A stretch of 64,000 nt of DNA from Leptospiraceae bacterium. GTDB taxonomy: Bacteria; Spirochaetota; Leptospiria; Leptospirales; Leptospiraceae. The translations under genes were made by a program, and so were the position numbers. This document shows positions 8,940-18,075 of the stretch, one piece after another. The notes under the pieces are model-generated. The model was not told the DNA's origin, searched no databases, and saw only the letters and a list, made by a program, of their open reading frames with translations. The DNA lies in NCBI GenBank assembly GCA_015075105.1, contig JABTUZ010000002.1, positions 716,001 to 780,000 on the forward strand, read 5' to 3'. Each line of letters opens with the position of its first letter. The first letter of the stretch is position 1.

Positions 8940-9593
8940 TTGCATAGTATGATATACGATAGATTGATAGCTGCCAAAGTAAGCCCAACAGAACTTGATG
9001 AATTTCTTCGACAAGGATTTCGTCACTTTGGGGTTAATTTTTTCAGATACAGCAGTTCCTATCTTGACGAAGAATTAGAAGATATTCTCCCTCTCAGGAT
9101 TAATTTGACAACATTTCAATTTTCAGACTCTCAAAAGAAAATTTTAAAAAAGAATAAAGACCTATTGGTAAGTATAAGAGATTCGTTTATAGACCCAGAA
9201 AAAGAAAAATTATTTTCTTTGCATAAGAAACGTTTTAAAGAAAATGAACCGGAGTCGATTTACACTTTTTTATCTGAAGAGCCATCTGTAATACCTTGTG
9301 AAAATAAAGAAGTTGCAGTGTTTTATGATGATAGACTTGTCGCAGTCAGTTTTCTTGATATAGGGAAAATTTCTACTTCCAGTATTTACGCAATATTCGA
9401 TCCACTCTACTCAAAAAGAAGTCTTGGAATATTCACACTTCTCAAAGAGATTGAATATTCTATCGAAACCAAAAAAAAGTATTTCTATCATGGTTATGCT
9501 TTCAAAAAACCTTCGTTCTATGACTATAAAAAAAATTTTCATTCGTTAGAATATTTTGACTGGGACAAAAAATGGATCGCATTCTCAAAATAA
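8940..9593 (+). CDS. Arginyl/leucyl-tRNA-protein transferase (ATE/Bpt)-like protein
   Basis: 217 residues that align by eye along most of the ATE/Bpt family: LRQGFRHFGVNFFRY, PLRINLTTFQFS and KKILKKNKDL from the N-terminal domain, then YAIFDPLYSKRSLGIF and YHGYAFKKPSFYDYKK from the C-terminal acyltransferase domain. Such enzymes transfer an amino acid from tRNA to protein N-termini. The start chosen is TTG at 8940, with TAAGG 8 bases upstream; the ATG at 8949 is too far from it. Oddity: the Cys residues usually found before PLRI (CxxCxxC-like cluster) are missing and only one Cys remains in the protein. Activity may therefore differ from classical ATE. Confidence 0.75.
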   Translation: MHSMIYDRLIAAKVSPTELDEFLRQGFRHFGVNFFRYSSSYLDEELEDILPLRINLTTFQFSDSQKKILKKNKDLLVSIRDSFIDPEKEKLFSLHKKRFKENEPESIYTFLSEEPSVIPCENKEVAVFYDDRLVAVSFLDIGKISTSSIYAIFDPLYSKRSLGIFTLLKEIEYSIETKKKYFYHGYAFKKPSFYDYKKNFHSLEYFDWDKKWIAFSK

Positions 9594-9594
9594 T

Positions 9595-10470
9595 TTAATG
9601 CTTTTCTAACCAAACTCTAAGATCAGAAAGCACTCGATCTCTATCCTTGGGGTATTCATTCATCGTTTCATGAAAAAGATTTTCGTAAATATTTAGCTTT
9701 CTATCTGCAATTACAAGATTATTGTAAAAAGCTATAGACCCGGAAGGGTCTGCAATTCGATCTTCTTGTCCGTGAAATAAATATGTAGGGACTCGTATAA
9801 CGTCCGCACTATTAATACAAGGCTCACCAATTTCTAAAAATACTTTTCCGAGTGCCATTGAAATTTCTCCATGAACCAGAGGGTCTGCCTTGTATGCCTC
9901 TATGACTTCAGGATCATGGCTCAAGTCTTCGATATTCAAGCCTGCCGGAACAGTTACCTCAGGCAATACATTAGCCAAAAATTGACCTACAAATTTTTTT
10001 ACTCTCATAACTACATTCAAATGAACCCTAAGTGCCGACCCGCTTGCGATAAGTGTGACCAAATTTCCTTGGTTTGTTCCCATAGCAGCGTAACACAAGA
10101 CTACAAGCCCACCCATGGAATGCCCCATCAAATATACCTTTGGAACTTTTTCTGTTTTAGTGGCTATTCGGATCAACCTGTCCAAGTCGTCTAAAAATTC
10201 TAAAAAATTATTTACGTGTCCTCGTTTCCCGCCAGATCTACCGTGGCCTCTTGCGTCATGAATATATATTATAAATCCTGATTCTTTTAACGCTTCAGTC
10301 AAATTCTCATAGCGACCTCCATGCTCACCAAACCCATGGTGGACTACCAATACTTTGGGCTTTCTTTTTATAAGATTGGGACGAAAAACTCGATAAAATA
10401 TCATAGTTCCATCCTCTCCTTCAAATACATTTTCTTCTACAGTGTAATCAGGTACGACTCGTTTTGACAT
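9595..10470 (-). CDS. Monoacylglycerol lipase-like alpha/beta hydrolase
   Basis: 291 residues from the ATG at 10470. The ORF is open further upstream, but the extension overlaps the divergent small gene at 10572 and is not conserved-looking, while AAGGAA precedes 10470. Motifs: HHGFGEHGGRY (oxyanion), DARGHGRSGG, GHSMGGLV (nucleophile Ser), HGQEDRIADP (Asp) and NLFHETMNE (His). This is the pattern of serine aquaporin/monoacylglycerol lipase-type lysophospholipases, which release fatty acids from monoglycerides or lysolipids. It converges tail to tail, 1 bp apart, with the ATE-like gene. Confidence 0.85.
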   Translation of the reverse strand: MSKRVVPDYTVEENVFEGEDGTMIFYRVFRPNLIKRKPKVLVVHHGFGEHGGRYENLTEALKESGFIIYIHDARGHGRSGGKRGHVNNFLEFLDDLDRLIRIATKTEKVPKVYLMGHSMGGLVVLCYAAMGTNQGNLVTLIASGSALRVHLNVVMRVKKFVGQFLANVLPEVTVPAGLNIEDLSHDPEVIEAYKADPLVHGEISMALGKVFLEIGEPCINSADVIRVPTYLFHGQEDRIADPSGSIAFYNNLVIADRKLNIYENLFHETMNEYPKDRDRVLSDLRVWLEKH

Positions 10471-10571
10471 AGTACTTGAAGTTTTCCTTACCCCAAGATT
10501 TTGAGTAGTAAAAATTAAAGAATTCCTTGAAAAAAAAAAGGTTTTTTTTATAAGTCTATAAGAGGCGAAAA

Positions 10572-10739
10572 ATGAAAGAAAACATTCCAAACAAAATCAG
10601 TCCAGAAATGCTTACAAAAATTTTACGAGAGCACAAGGAAATGCTCGCTTTGATTTCCAATTATCCTGAAAATTCCGGAGACTTAAACGATTGGAAAACT
10701 AAAAGATTGGAAATTTTAGAAAAAGTTCAAAAAAAATAG
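10572..10739 (+). CDS. Small hypothetical protein, 55 residues
   Basis: An ATG at 10572 preceded by AAGAGG opens a 55-codon frame ending in TAG at 10737-10739. The product begins MKENIPNKISPEMLTKI and is rich in Lys and Glu, with predicted helices and no signal peptide or Cys. I do not recognise a family. Support comes from the ribosome-binding site, the intergenic position and the codon use, which resembles that of its neighbours. It is divergent from the lipase gene and 94 bp before the sulfatase-like lipoprotein. Confidence 0.6.
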   Translation: MKENIPNKISPEMLTKILREHKEMLALISNYPENSGDLNDWKTKRLEILEKVQKK

Positions 10740-10833
10740 TATATTTCATTAAATTTAAGAAAGATTTTATCTGACCTACTGGAAAAACTGTAAATAACTT
10801 GACAATTCAAAAAATTTTGCAGGGAAGATATTT

Positions 10834-13101
10834 GTGAAGTTTACTTTTACGGTACTCTTTTGTGTTATTTTTCAATTTTTTTCTTGTAAAGGGAATTATG
10901 CGAAAAATTCAAAATACAGACAATTTGAGGTGTCTGTTGATCTTTCAAGAGAACTAAATTCATCAGAATTTACGGGAGAAATTCCTGACGAAAAAATTTT
11001 TCCTCCCGATTTCTGGAAAAAAAATCCAGGTAGATATTCTAACTTAAATCAAGGTGAAAAATGGAAAAATTCACAAGTTACTTTTAAAACAAGTGAGGAG
11101 TTTTTATTAAACCACTCTCTTGATTCGGTTGTATTCTCAAAAAATTCAATCTACAAATTTCAAAATTTACACGGGGATTTTTTATTTTCTGGAAAATTTG
11201 GAATCTTGTCCAATGAAAATATCCGCTCAAGCGGTATTTTGAAAATTTATTCTGACGATAAAATTATTGGAGAGTTTCAAATAGATTCCATGAAGTCAGA
11301 AACATGGAAAGAATTTTCCTTTCCTATCAAAATTCTTAATCGCTTGCAGTTAGAGTGGATTTCTGAAAATTCTTCTCTTATACTCGGCGCACCGATTCTA
11401 TCAAAAATTGCTTCTAAGAAAAAATACAATATCTTATTTATAGTGATTGACGCAGTGAGAAAAGATGCAATGGGGTACTCAGGATTTCCTATACCAGTAT
11501 CTCCTAACTTAGACAAACTATCTAAAGAATCTGTTGTGTTTGAAAACGCCTTTGTAAATGCAAATTGGACAAAGCCTTCGATGATTTCTATGCTGTATTC
11601 GGATTACTCTTCTGCCTTAGGACTCGGCAATATTGGATTTCAGGTAGAAAATTACAGGAAAAAAATTTTTTACTCTCCAAATAAAAAAAATATCGTAGAA
11701 GTTTTAAGAAACAACGGATACTATACGGCAGCAATTATGAACAATGTTTTTTTCTTGGATTACACAGGAGTCGGAGTCGATCTTGGTTTCCATGAAATTT
11801 TTCAAATAGGAAAAGAAGTTAAAGATACAAAAAAAATCATAGATGAGGCAATTGAATTTTCCGAAAAAAATAAAAATAGAAACTATTTTCTACATCTGAA
11901 TTTGAATACACCTCATACACCTTACCTGCCTCCTAAAAGGATTTTAGAAAACCTAAAAGAAAATTCCCCTTCTTCTCAATTTTCCAAACTTCATGAGTAT
12001 GAAAAGAAATACCTAGGAGAAATACGTTACGCTGATGAAGAGCTTGGAAGATTATTTTCGTATTTGAAACAAATTCATCAATTCGATGATTCTTTTATCG
12101 TAGTCACGAGTGACCATGGTGAATTGCTCAACGAATATCACGACTCTAAAAATCACTCTAATGGTGGAGTACGGTTTGGACACGGAGAGTCTCTATTTGA
12201 CGAAGAGCTAAATGTTCCATACCTAATCAAACTTCCCAAAGACATTCAGAGTATTGCTAAGGTGAAACAAATCCCTGATCAAGTTTCTCTTCTTTCGTTT
12301 GCTCCTACAGTCTTGTCTCTCGCAAAAATTCATTACGATAAAGAAAAATGGAAAGGGAAAGACTATTCAGAATTTATTTTATACGAAAAAGATTTTCCAA
12401 AAGAAGAAGTGATTTTATCAGAAGGAAGACTTTCCGAAGCAATCAGAACCAATCAATTCAAATACGTTAGACGCTATCCTGGTTACTATTCTAACAAGAA
12501 AATTTCATCACACATAGAACAACTTTATGATTTTACAAAAGACCCGAATGAAAAGACCAATATCGCAGAAGAAAATATTGAACTACTAAAAAAAGCAAGG
12601 TCTTTCATGGACAGTTTTTCTATAAAAAGAAACCAGTACAGAATTCATTTTCCTGTCTGTAGCGATTCCCCTTGTCAATACTTTGGAGAAATTTCTCTAA
12701 AAGGAAGTATTTACCGAGTTTTAGAAAATCCGAATATTCAGTTACAGGAATTAAGCAAGAAGCACGTTTCTTTTTCAGTACAGCCTTCAACAAATATTTC
12801 TGAGTTAATAATTGAAACCGTTAACCCGGAGTTTGAATTTTCACTTAATATAAATAGAAACAATCAAAAAATTGGATATAGAATTGGCAGGTTTGGACTT
12901 TCTAAGGGAATTGACACAGAGCAAAAAGAGCACTCAATTCTATTCACTTCTGAAAGACCACCTTATGGCTATGAAAGCTCTAAAGATGTATGGATCTACA
13001 ATGACTCTCAATTCTCTAAAGTAAACTCCTCAAAAGAAGAAGTCGGAATGGGAGAAGAAGTTAGAAGTATTTTAAAAAGCTGGGGTTATATTCACGAATA
13101 A
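10834..13101 (+). CDS. Sulfatase-fold lipoprotein
   Basis: 755 residues. It starts at GTG 10834 (AGGGAAG upstream) with a signal peptide ending in FFSCKG, so it is probably a lipoprotein. After an N-terminal beta-rich domain (about 20-200), the alkaline phosphatase/sulfatase domain runs from KYNILFIVIDAVRKDAMG (metal Asp) through NWTKPSM to TSDHGE and FGHGES (metal site). At the place of the CxPSR sulfatase nucleophile it has Thr246 in TKPS, as in phosphotransfer members of the superfamily, so it may act on phosphate or phosphoglycerol esters rather than sulfate. An extra domain follows after about 600. The substrate is unknown; an envelope location is likely. Confidence 0.82.
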   Translation: MKFTFTVLFCVIFQFFSCKGNYAKNSKYRQFEVSVDLSRELNSSEFTGEIPDEKIFPPDFWKKNPGRYSNLNQGEKWKNSQVTFKTSEEFLLNHSLDSVVFSKNSIYKFQNLHGDFLFSGKFGILSNENIRSSGILKIYSDDKIIGEFQIDSMKSETWKEFSFPIKILNRLQLEWISENSSLILGAPILSKIASKKKYNILFIVIDAVRKDAMGYSGFPIPVSPNLDKLSKESVVFENAFVNANWTKPSMISMLYSDYSSALGLGNIGFQVENYRKKIFYSPNKKNIVEVLRNNGYYTAAIMNNVFFLDYTGVGVDLGFHEIFQIGKEVKDTKKIIDEAIEFSEKNKNRNYFLHLNLNTPHTPYLPPKRILENLKENSPSSQFSKLHEYEKKYLGEIRYADEELGRLFSYLKQIHQFDDSFIVVTSDHGELLNEYHDSKNHSNGGVRFGHGESLFDEELNVPYLIKLPKDIQSIAKVKQIPDQVSLLSFAPTVLSLAKIHYDKEKWKGKDYSEFILYEKDFPKEEVILSEGRLSEAIRTNQFKYVRRYPGYYSNKKISSHIEQLYDFTKDPNEKTNIAEENIELLKKARSFMDSFSIKRNQYRIHFPVCSDSPCQYFGEISLKGSIYRVLENPNIQLQELSKKHVSFSVQPSTNISELIIETVNPEFEFSLNINRNNQKIGYRIGRFGLSKGIDTEQKEHSILFTSERPPYGYESSKDVWIYNDSQFSKVNSSKEEVGMGEEVRSILKSWGYIHE

Positions 13102-13155
13102 TTCTTGCAGATTCGCAATATGAAAAAATCATCAAACTTAAAATTGGAGTAAACT

Positions 13156-14124
13156 ATGAAAGCCTATTTTGTCGATAAATGGTGTGAGCCGGAAGAATTG
13201 CAATTTAAAGAAGTTCCTGATCCTAAGCCGGAGAAAGATCAAGTTGTGGTTGATATACGAGCTTGTGGAATGAATTTTCCTGACATGCTCCTAATTCAAG
13301 GAAAATACCAGATTCGACCTACACGTCCATTTATTCCCGGAACAGAAATTTCAGGTGTAGTAAGTGCACTTGGTGAGAATGTAAATAATTTTAAGATAGG
13401 CGACAGGGTGATGGGGCTTAGTTGGCTCGGAGGCTATGCCGAAAAAATTGCAATCCCTGTAAAAAATCTATTTGTAATTCCTGAGAAAATGAGTTTTGAA
13501 GAAGCGGCAGGATTCAATGTCACTTATCAGTCTTCTTATTTTGCAGTTGTAGTCAGAGGAAAATTGCAGAAAAACGAAACCCTTCTCGTACACGCCGGAG
13601 CCGGTGGAATAGGGACGGCTGCAATTCAAATCGGTAAAGCAATCGGATCCAAAGTTTATGCCACAGTAGGCTCGGATGAAAAAATCGAAATCGCTAAAAA
13701 GGCAGGTGCTGATTTAGTTTTAAATTATTCTGATTCGATGTGGTCTAAAAAACTTAGAAAAGAATATGGGGGAGTCGATGTAGTAATTGATCCGGTTGGA
13801 GGAGAGATTTTTAACAAGACCATTCTTTCCGTAAACTTTGAAGGTAGAATTGTGGTAGTCGGATTTACAAGCGGCACTATCCCAAAAGTTCCGACAAATC
13901 TTTTGCTGTTAGGGAATATTAGCGTTGTAGGTCTATTCTGGAATCTCTATCAAGACAATCACCCGATGAAAATTCAAGGTGCAATGAATGATCTAATTGC
14001 TTGGTACAATGAAGGAAAAATCAAACCTATGATCTCTAAAAGTGTTCCACTAATCGATGCGCCAAAAGCTCTAATGGATATAGGAACAAGAAAAAGTTAC
14101 GGAAAAGTAGTTCTTATTCCTTAA
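13156..14124 (+). CDS. NADPH:quinone oxidoreductase-type MDR enzyme
   Basis: 322 residues, zinc-independent medium-chain dehydrogenase/reductase. GMNFPDMLLIQGKYQ, FIPGTEISGVV and the nucleotide-binding HAGAGGIGTAAIQIGK are typical of the QOR branch, and the catalytic zinc ligands are absent. It would reduce quinones or enoyl-type substrates with NADPH in the cytoplasm. The start ATG has a TTGGAG ribosome site. It follows the sulfatase gene by 54 bp and may be read with it. Confidence 0.9.
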   Translation: MKAYFVDKWCEPEELQFKEVPDPKPEKDQVVVDIRACGMNFPDMLLIQGKYQIRPTRPFIPGTEISGVVSALGENVNNFKIGDRVMGLSWLGGYAEKIAIPVKNLFVIPEKMSFEEAAGFNVTYQSSYFAVVVRGKLQKNETLLVHAGAGGIGTAAIQIGKAIGSKVYATVGSDEKIEIAKKAGADLVLNYSDSMWSKKLRKEYGGVDVVIDPVGGEIFNKTILSVNFEGRIVVVGFTSGTIPKVPTNLLLLGNISVVGLFWNLYQDNHPMKIQGAMNDLIAWYNEGKIKPMISKSVPLIDAPKALMDIGTRKSYGKVVLIP

Positions 14125-14143
14125 AATTAAAGTCAACTATTTT

Positions 14144-16342
14144 CTATTGCTTTTTTAAAATCGAAATTAGTTCAGAAAACCCTTTTTTTTCAGCATAGTC
14201 GATCGGCGACTTGTCTTTGTTGTCTTTTAACTCTGCATTTGCTCCATTGTTCATTGCAAGTCTCGCAGCTTCTAAAGCTCTGGGTTTATTTTCTTCACTT
14301 ATATTCAAAGCAATATCAGAAAGTACAGTTTTTCCGGATTTATCTTTTGAATTTAAATCTGCTTTTTTTTCTACAGTAAGGTAGAGAATTTTTCGTATTA
14401 CCTCTTGGTCTTTCGGATTGTTTGAGCCGAGAAACTTTAAGATTGCTTTTTTCAAAACGGTAAATCCATTGTTGTCAGCAAGATTTACATCTGCACCTGA
14501 GGAGATTAATGCAAACATCAAATCATAATTGATTCTATTCACGGCGAAATGCAGTGCAGATATACCGCCTTGGTTTTTTGCGTTCAAGTCAGCACCCTTT
14601 GATACTAAAAGTTTTACAAGCTCTGAGGTAAATTTTCCATCCTTTCCTCCACTTTCAGATTTTGCAACTTCCATGAGTAGAGTCCCGTTTTCAGAATTTT
14701 TTTCGTTTGGATTTGCACCTGCACTAATCAAAGCTCTTACGATTTCAATATTTTTCTTAGATACTGCATTGTAGAGAGGAGATACACCATCTTTGTTTTT
14801 TAATTCTACGTCTGCCTTTTTTAAAATTAAAAACTGAACTGTTTTCACTTGAGTCTTGTCAACTGCGCGAAATAAAGATGTTGTTTCGTCTTCTCCTCCT
14901 TTTGCATTAATCTCAGCTCCATTTTCTAATAACATGGTCAACACTTCTAAGTTTCCCTTGCTACTTGCGATATGAAGAGGTGTATCTCCACTGCCATTTT
15001 TTTCGTTTACGTTAACTCCCTTGGAAATCAGAATTTTTACAATCTTCGAGTATCCTTTGTCACTGACAATGTGGATGAGTGAATTTTTCTCTGAGTCTTT
15101 AGTATTTATATCTGCATTTTTTTCTAATAATAGCTCAGTCAGCTTAGGACTGTTCGCTTTTAAAGCGATTAAAATAAGTGGAACTTTTTTAGCATTTTTC
15201 TCATTCGCATTTGCACCCTTGTCCAAGAGAGACTGAACGATTGTGTTATTTCCTTTTTCAACTGCGATTACAATCGGCAGATTATCGTCTTCGTTTTTAA
15301 TTTGGAGATTGGCGTTATTTTCAATAAGTAATTTTGCAATATCTGTTCTATTATTTTCAATAGCAAGATGAAGAGGATATTTTTTATTTGAAAATTTTTC
15401 GTCCAGAGTAACACTTTTTTCAACAAGCAATTTTGCTAAATTCAACTCATTTTTTTCGATTGAAAGCTGTAGAAGAGTTTTCTCGTCATTATTTTTTGAT
15501 TGAATATCGGCACCCTTTTCAAGAAGCAGTTTGACTGCGGGTAGATTTCTTTTTTCGTGTGCCGTAAACAGCAACTTTTGTCCTTTCTCGTCTGTATCGT
15601 TTGCATTCCCACCATTCTGCAATAGCAACTCTATAGTTTGAATTCTTCCTGAAAGTGAATACGCTAAAGGACTTTGCCCTTTGTTGTCTTTTTTATTTAC
15701 GTCTGCTTTTTTTTCTAATAACAAACTTATGAGCTTAATGTTTCCTGACTTCACAATAGGAAATAACCCAGTTTGTCCGGTAATGTCCTGAATATTCGGG
15801 TTTGCTCCTTTTTCAAGAAGTAGTTTGATTGGTTCAGTACTGTTTTTTTCGGATGATAAAAAAAGAGGTGTTTTCCCTATTTTATTTTTAGAATCAATCT
15901 CTGCTCCTTTATCTAATAGAGCTTGTAAAATCTTTATATTCCCTTTCAGGCTTGCAAGATGGAGTGGCGTATTTCCGTCTCTATCTTTCGTGTTTATGTC
16001 GGCATTTTTTTCAAGGAGATTTTTAAAATACTCCATTGATGATCTTTCAACACAAATATGCAAGGGAGATTTGCCTGTGCTGCCATCTTTTGCATTCAAG
16101 TCTGCGCCTTTTTCTAAAAGCAACTGAAACTGTTTTGTTTTTCCTTTCTCGATAGCGATGATCAGAAGCGGCTTTCCTGTTTCGTCTGACGCATTTATAT
16201 TGGCTCCATTTTGAATTTCAGCTTCAAATTGTTTAGGATTCCCTTTTATAAGAGTTTTTACAATATCTGTTTCTTGCGAAAATATACTGAAAAATGGAAA
16301 AAGCAATACGCATATATTTGTTGTCTTGAAAAAAAATTTCAT
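14144..16342 (-). CDS. Exported ankyrin-repeat protein
   Basis: 732 residues: a signal peptide (MKFFFKTTNIC... ending near FSIFSQ) followed by about 20 ankyrin repeats to the very C-terminus. The repeat core reads LLLEKGADxNxKDxxGxTPL with the usual 33-residue spacing, for example at GNTPLHLASLKGN and GDTPLHIASSKGN. There is no other domain. Ankyrin arrays bind proteins; the signal peptide puts this one in the periplasm or outside, not in a host cell by itself. It starts 27 bp after the M23 peptidase gene with a good AAAGGAAAG site, so the two are probably one transcript. Confidence 0.9.
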   Translation of the reverse strand: MKFFFKTTNICVLLFPFFSIFSQETDIVKTLIKGNPKQFEAEIQNGANINASDETGKPLLIIAIEKGKTKQFQLLLEKGADLNAKDGSTGKSPLHICVERSSMEYFKNLLEKNADINTKDRDGNTPLHLASLKGNIKILQALLDKGAEIDSKNKIGKTPLFLSSEKNSTEPIKLLLEKGANPNIQDITGQTGLFPIVKSGNIKLISLLLEKKADVNKKDNKGQSPLAYSLSGRIQTIELLLQNGGNANDTDEKGQKLLFTAHEKRNLPAVKLLLEKGADIQSKNNDEKTLLQLSIEKNELNLAKLLVEKSVTLDEKFSNKKYPLHLAIENNRTDIAKLLIENNANLQIKNEDDNLPIVIAVEKGNNTIVQSLLDKGANANEKNAKKVPLILIALKANSPKLTELLLEKNADINTKDSEKNSLIHIVSDKGYSKIVKILISKGVNVNEKNGSGDTPLHIASSKGNLEVLTMLLENGAEINAKGGEDETTSLFRAVDKTQVKTVQFLILKKADVELKNKDGVSPLYNAVSKKNIEIVRALISAGANPNEKNSENGTLLMEVAKSESGGKDGKFTSELVKLLVSKGADLNAKNQGGISALHFAVNRINYDLMFALISSGADVNLADNNGFTVLKKAILKFLGSNNPKDQEVIRKILYLTVEKKADLNSKDKSGKTVLSDIALNISEENKPRALEAARLAMNNGANAELKDNKDKSPIDYAEKKGFSELISILKKQ

Positions 16343-16369
16343 CGTCTTTCCTTTGTTTTGTTTACTAAC

Positions 16370-17986
16370 TTATTTTGGTAAATATAAATTCGGATTTAAA
16401 ACTTCCATGTTACTGCCTCGTCTTACTTCAAAGTGTAGGTGTGGGCCTGTTGATTTTCCTGTACTGCCTACTTCTCCAAGAGTCTCTCCGGTTTTTAGTT
16501 TATCTCCTTCCTTTACCTTTTGAACACTTTGATGAGCGTAGTAAGTATAAATATTATTTTTATGTTCTAGGATCGTAAGCATTCCATAAGCTACATGGTT
16601 TGGATCAACTCTATAAACTTTTCCGTCACTCACTACACGGATTGGAGTTCCGATCACAGCAGGAATATCTAAACCGGCATGGAAGGCGTTCTTCTTTCCG
16701 GTAACAGGGTCTACTCTGGGTCCAAACTTACTACTGACACTTCTAAACCCGTCGATAGGAGCTTGAAAGTATTTGGCAATATCGTCACTATCTATGAGCA
16801 TTCCTTTTTTCTTGCTTACAAATCCCCCAAAAACCCACCCTTCAAAATCTTCAGCTTCAATATAAATCCACTTCGATCGTATCCCGCCTAACGTCTCAAC
16901 TTCGGATTTTGCATCTTTGATTTTCACTTTAGTTTGTCCTTCTAAGGTGGTGATCACGGTTGCTTGCTCGCTTGGCTCATCTCTCACCCTAAGAGATACA
17001 GATTTCACGTATCTCGATTCTCCGGATTTCAACTCATCGGGATTTTCTTCTTCCTCTTGAGGTTTTAAATACCCTCCAAATACCCATCCCGAATAATCAT
17101 CACTCTTAATTTTCAACCAACGTCCGTTGATTCCGTCTATACTTTCTTCATTTCCGACATCTTTTACATTTACGACAGTGCCTCTGGAAATAGAGCCGAT
17201 TTCTTCCGATTCGATTCCTTGATTTTCTCTAATCTTTAGAATATCTGCCGTCACAATCATTGGCGGGTAATCAGAAGCATTTTTGGGCATGGATTGAGCG
17301 ACTTGAAAAATGTATTCTTCCGAATGATTAAAAAATAAACCGTCTCTATTCAAGTTGCTTTCAAAGTCTGTAAAACCCACAAGGCTCGATAGAAAATTCG
17401 GTAAATGATTTTCATTGCCTACTTTTTTCCTTTGTTTTTTTCTATCCTCTACAGGAGGATTATTGGAAATCAAATCAGACGGGATGTAGCCTTCCTTTTT
17501 GTTATTCATTCTAATTAAACACCACTTAGAAAAACTTTGATTATTCTTCTCGTCCGGAGTGAGGATCATAACTACTTCAATTTTTTCACCCTTTTTCACC
17601 TTTCCTATGTATTCTTTATTTTTAGGATTTGGTTCTGCTCTCAAATTATAAGGATCTAACACGAATGCAAAAATTTGCTTTTCTTTAATTTTCTCATCCC
17701 CCGGTCTATCGTTATGCTCTATGACTCCTGTTGCAAGAGAAGGATCGATGGGAATCTCCTGAATGTCTAACTCCGGAAATCTTGCCTTGGCTTTGCTAAC
17801 AAAAGAATAAAATTTCTGCAATATAGCTTCTCTGTGTTTTTCGTCTTTTTCTTTTAGTTTTTGCAGTTTTTCTTGTGCTTTTTTATTTAACTGCTCTGTG
17901 CTGTCCGCAATCAATAAATTTATAGAAAATAAAAGTGCTATAGATATAAGATATTTTAATATATTTAAAATATGTGTTTTCTTCAT
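16370..17986 (-). CDS. Exported SH3-domain M23 (LytM) peptidase
   Basis: 538 residues. A signal peptide (about 1-27) and a short coiled coil are followed by three bacterial SH3 domains (about 95-170, 243-312, 326-395) with the LRAEP, LKIREN and LRVRDEP starts. The M23 metallopeptidase domain is C-terminal: FHAGLDIP supplies the first His and Asp, YYAHQS another His, and GPHLHFE the last zinc His. All zinc and catalytic positions are present, so it should be an active endopeptidase acting on peptidoglycan cross-links in the periplasm. It lies between the GNAT gene and the ankyrin gene. Confidence 0.92.
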   Translation of the reverse strand: MKKTHILNILKYLISIALLFSINLLIADSTEQLNKKAQEKLQKLKEKDEKHREAILQKFYSFVSKAKARFPELDIQEIPIDPSLATGVIEHNDRPGDEKIKEKQIFAFVLDPYNLRAEPNPKNKEYIGKVKKGEKIEVVMILTPDEKNNQSFSKWCLIRMNNKKEGYIPSDLISNNPPVEDRKKQRKKVGNENHLPNFLSSLVGFTDFESNLNRDGLFFNHSEEYIFQVAQSMPKNASDYPPMIVTADILKIRENQGIESEEIGSISRGTVVNVKDVGNEESIDGINGRWLKIKSDDYSGWVFGGYLKPQEEEENPDELKSGESRYVKSVSLRVRDEPSEQATVITTLEGQTKVKIKDAKSEVETLGGIRSKWIYIEAEDFEGWVFGGFVSKKKGMLIDSDDIAKYFQAPIDGFRSVSSKFGPRVDPVTGKKNAFHAGLDIPAVIGTPIRVVSDGKVYRVDPNHVAYGMLTILEHKNNIYTYYAHQSVQKVKEGDKLKTGETLGEVGSTGKSTGPHLHFEVRRGSNMEVLNPNLYLPK

Positions 17987-18008
17987 TTTTTATCCCATCC
18001 TATAAATG

Positions 18009-18051
18009 GCGTACCTGCAAAAAGCCCTGAAAGGGGAATTTGCAGTAGCGT
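18009..18051 (-). other. Stem-loop in the leader of the M23 peptidase gene
   Basis: CTGCAAA (18015-18021) pairs perfectly with TTTGCAG (18039-18045), with a nested CCCT/AGGG stem inside and partial pairing outside (GGCGTA with TAGCGTC). No T-tract follows, so it is not an ordinary terminator of the GNAT gene. It could be an attenuator or an mRNA leader structure 23 bp before the M23 start. Confidence 0.4.
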
Positions 18052-18075
18052 CATAAATATAGTTATGCAAAAAAT

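Noticed and set aside
14144-16342. Ankyrin protein as a host-targeted effector
   Set aside because: There is only a normal Sec signal peptide and no secretion-system genes nearby; a periplasmic role beside the M23 peptidase is simpler.
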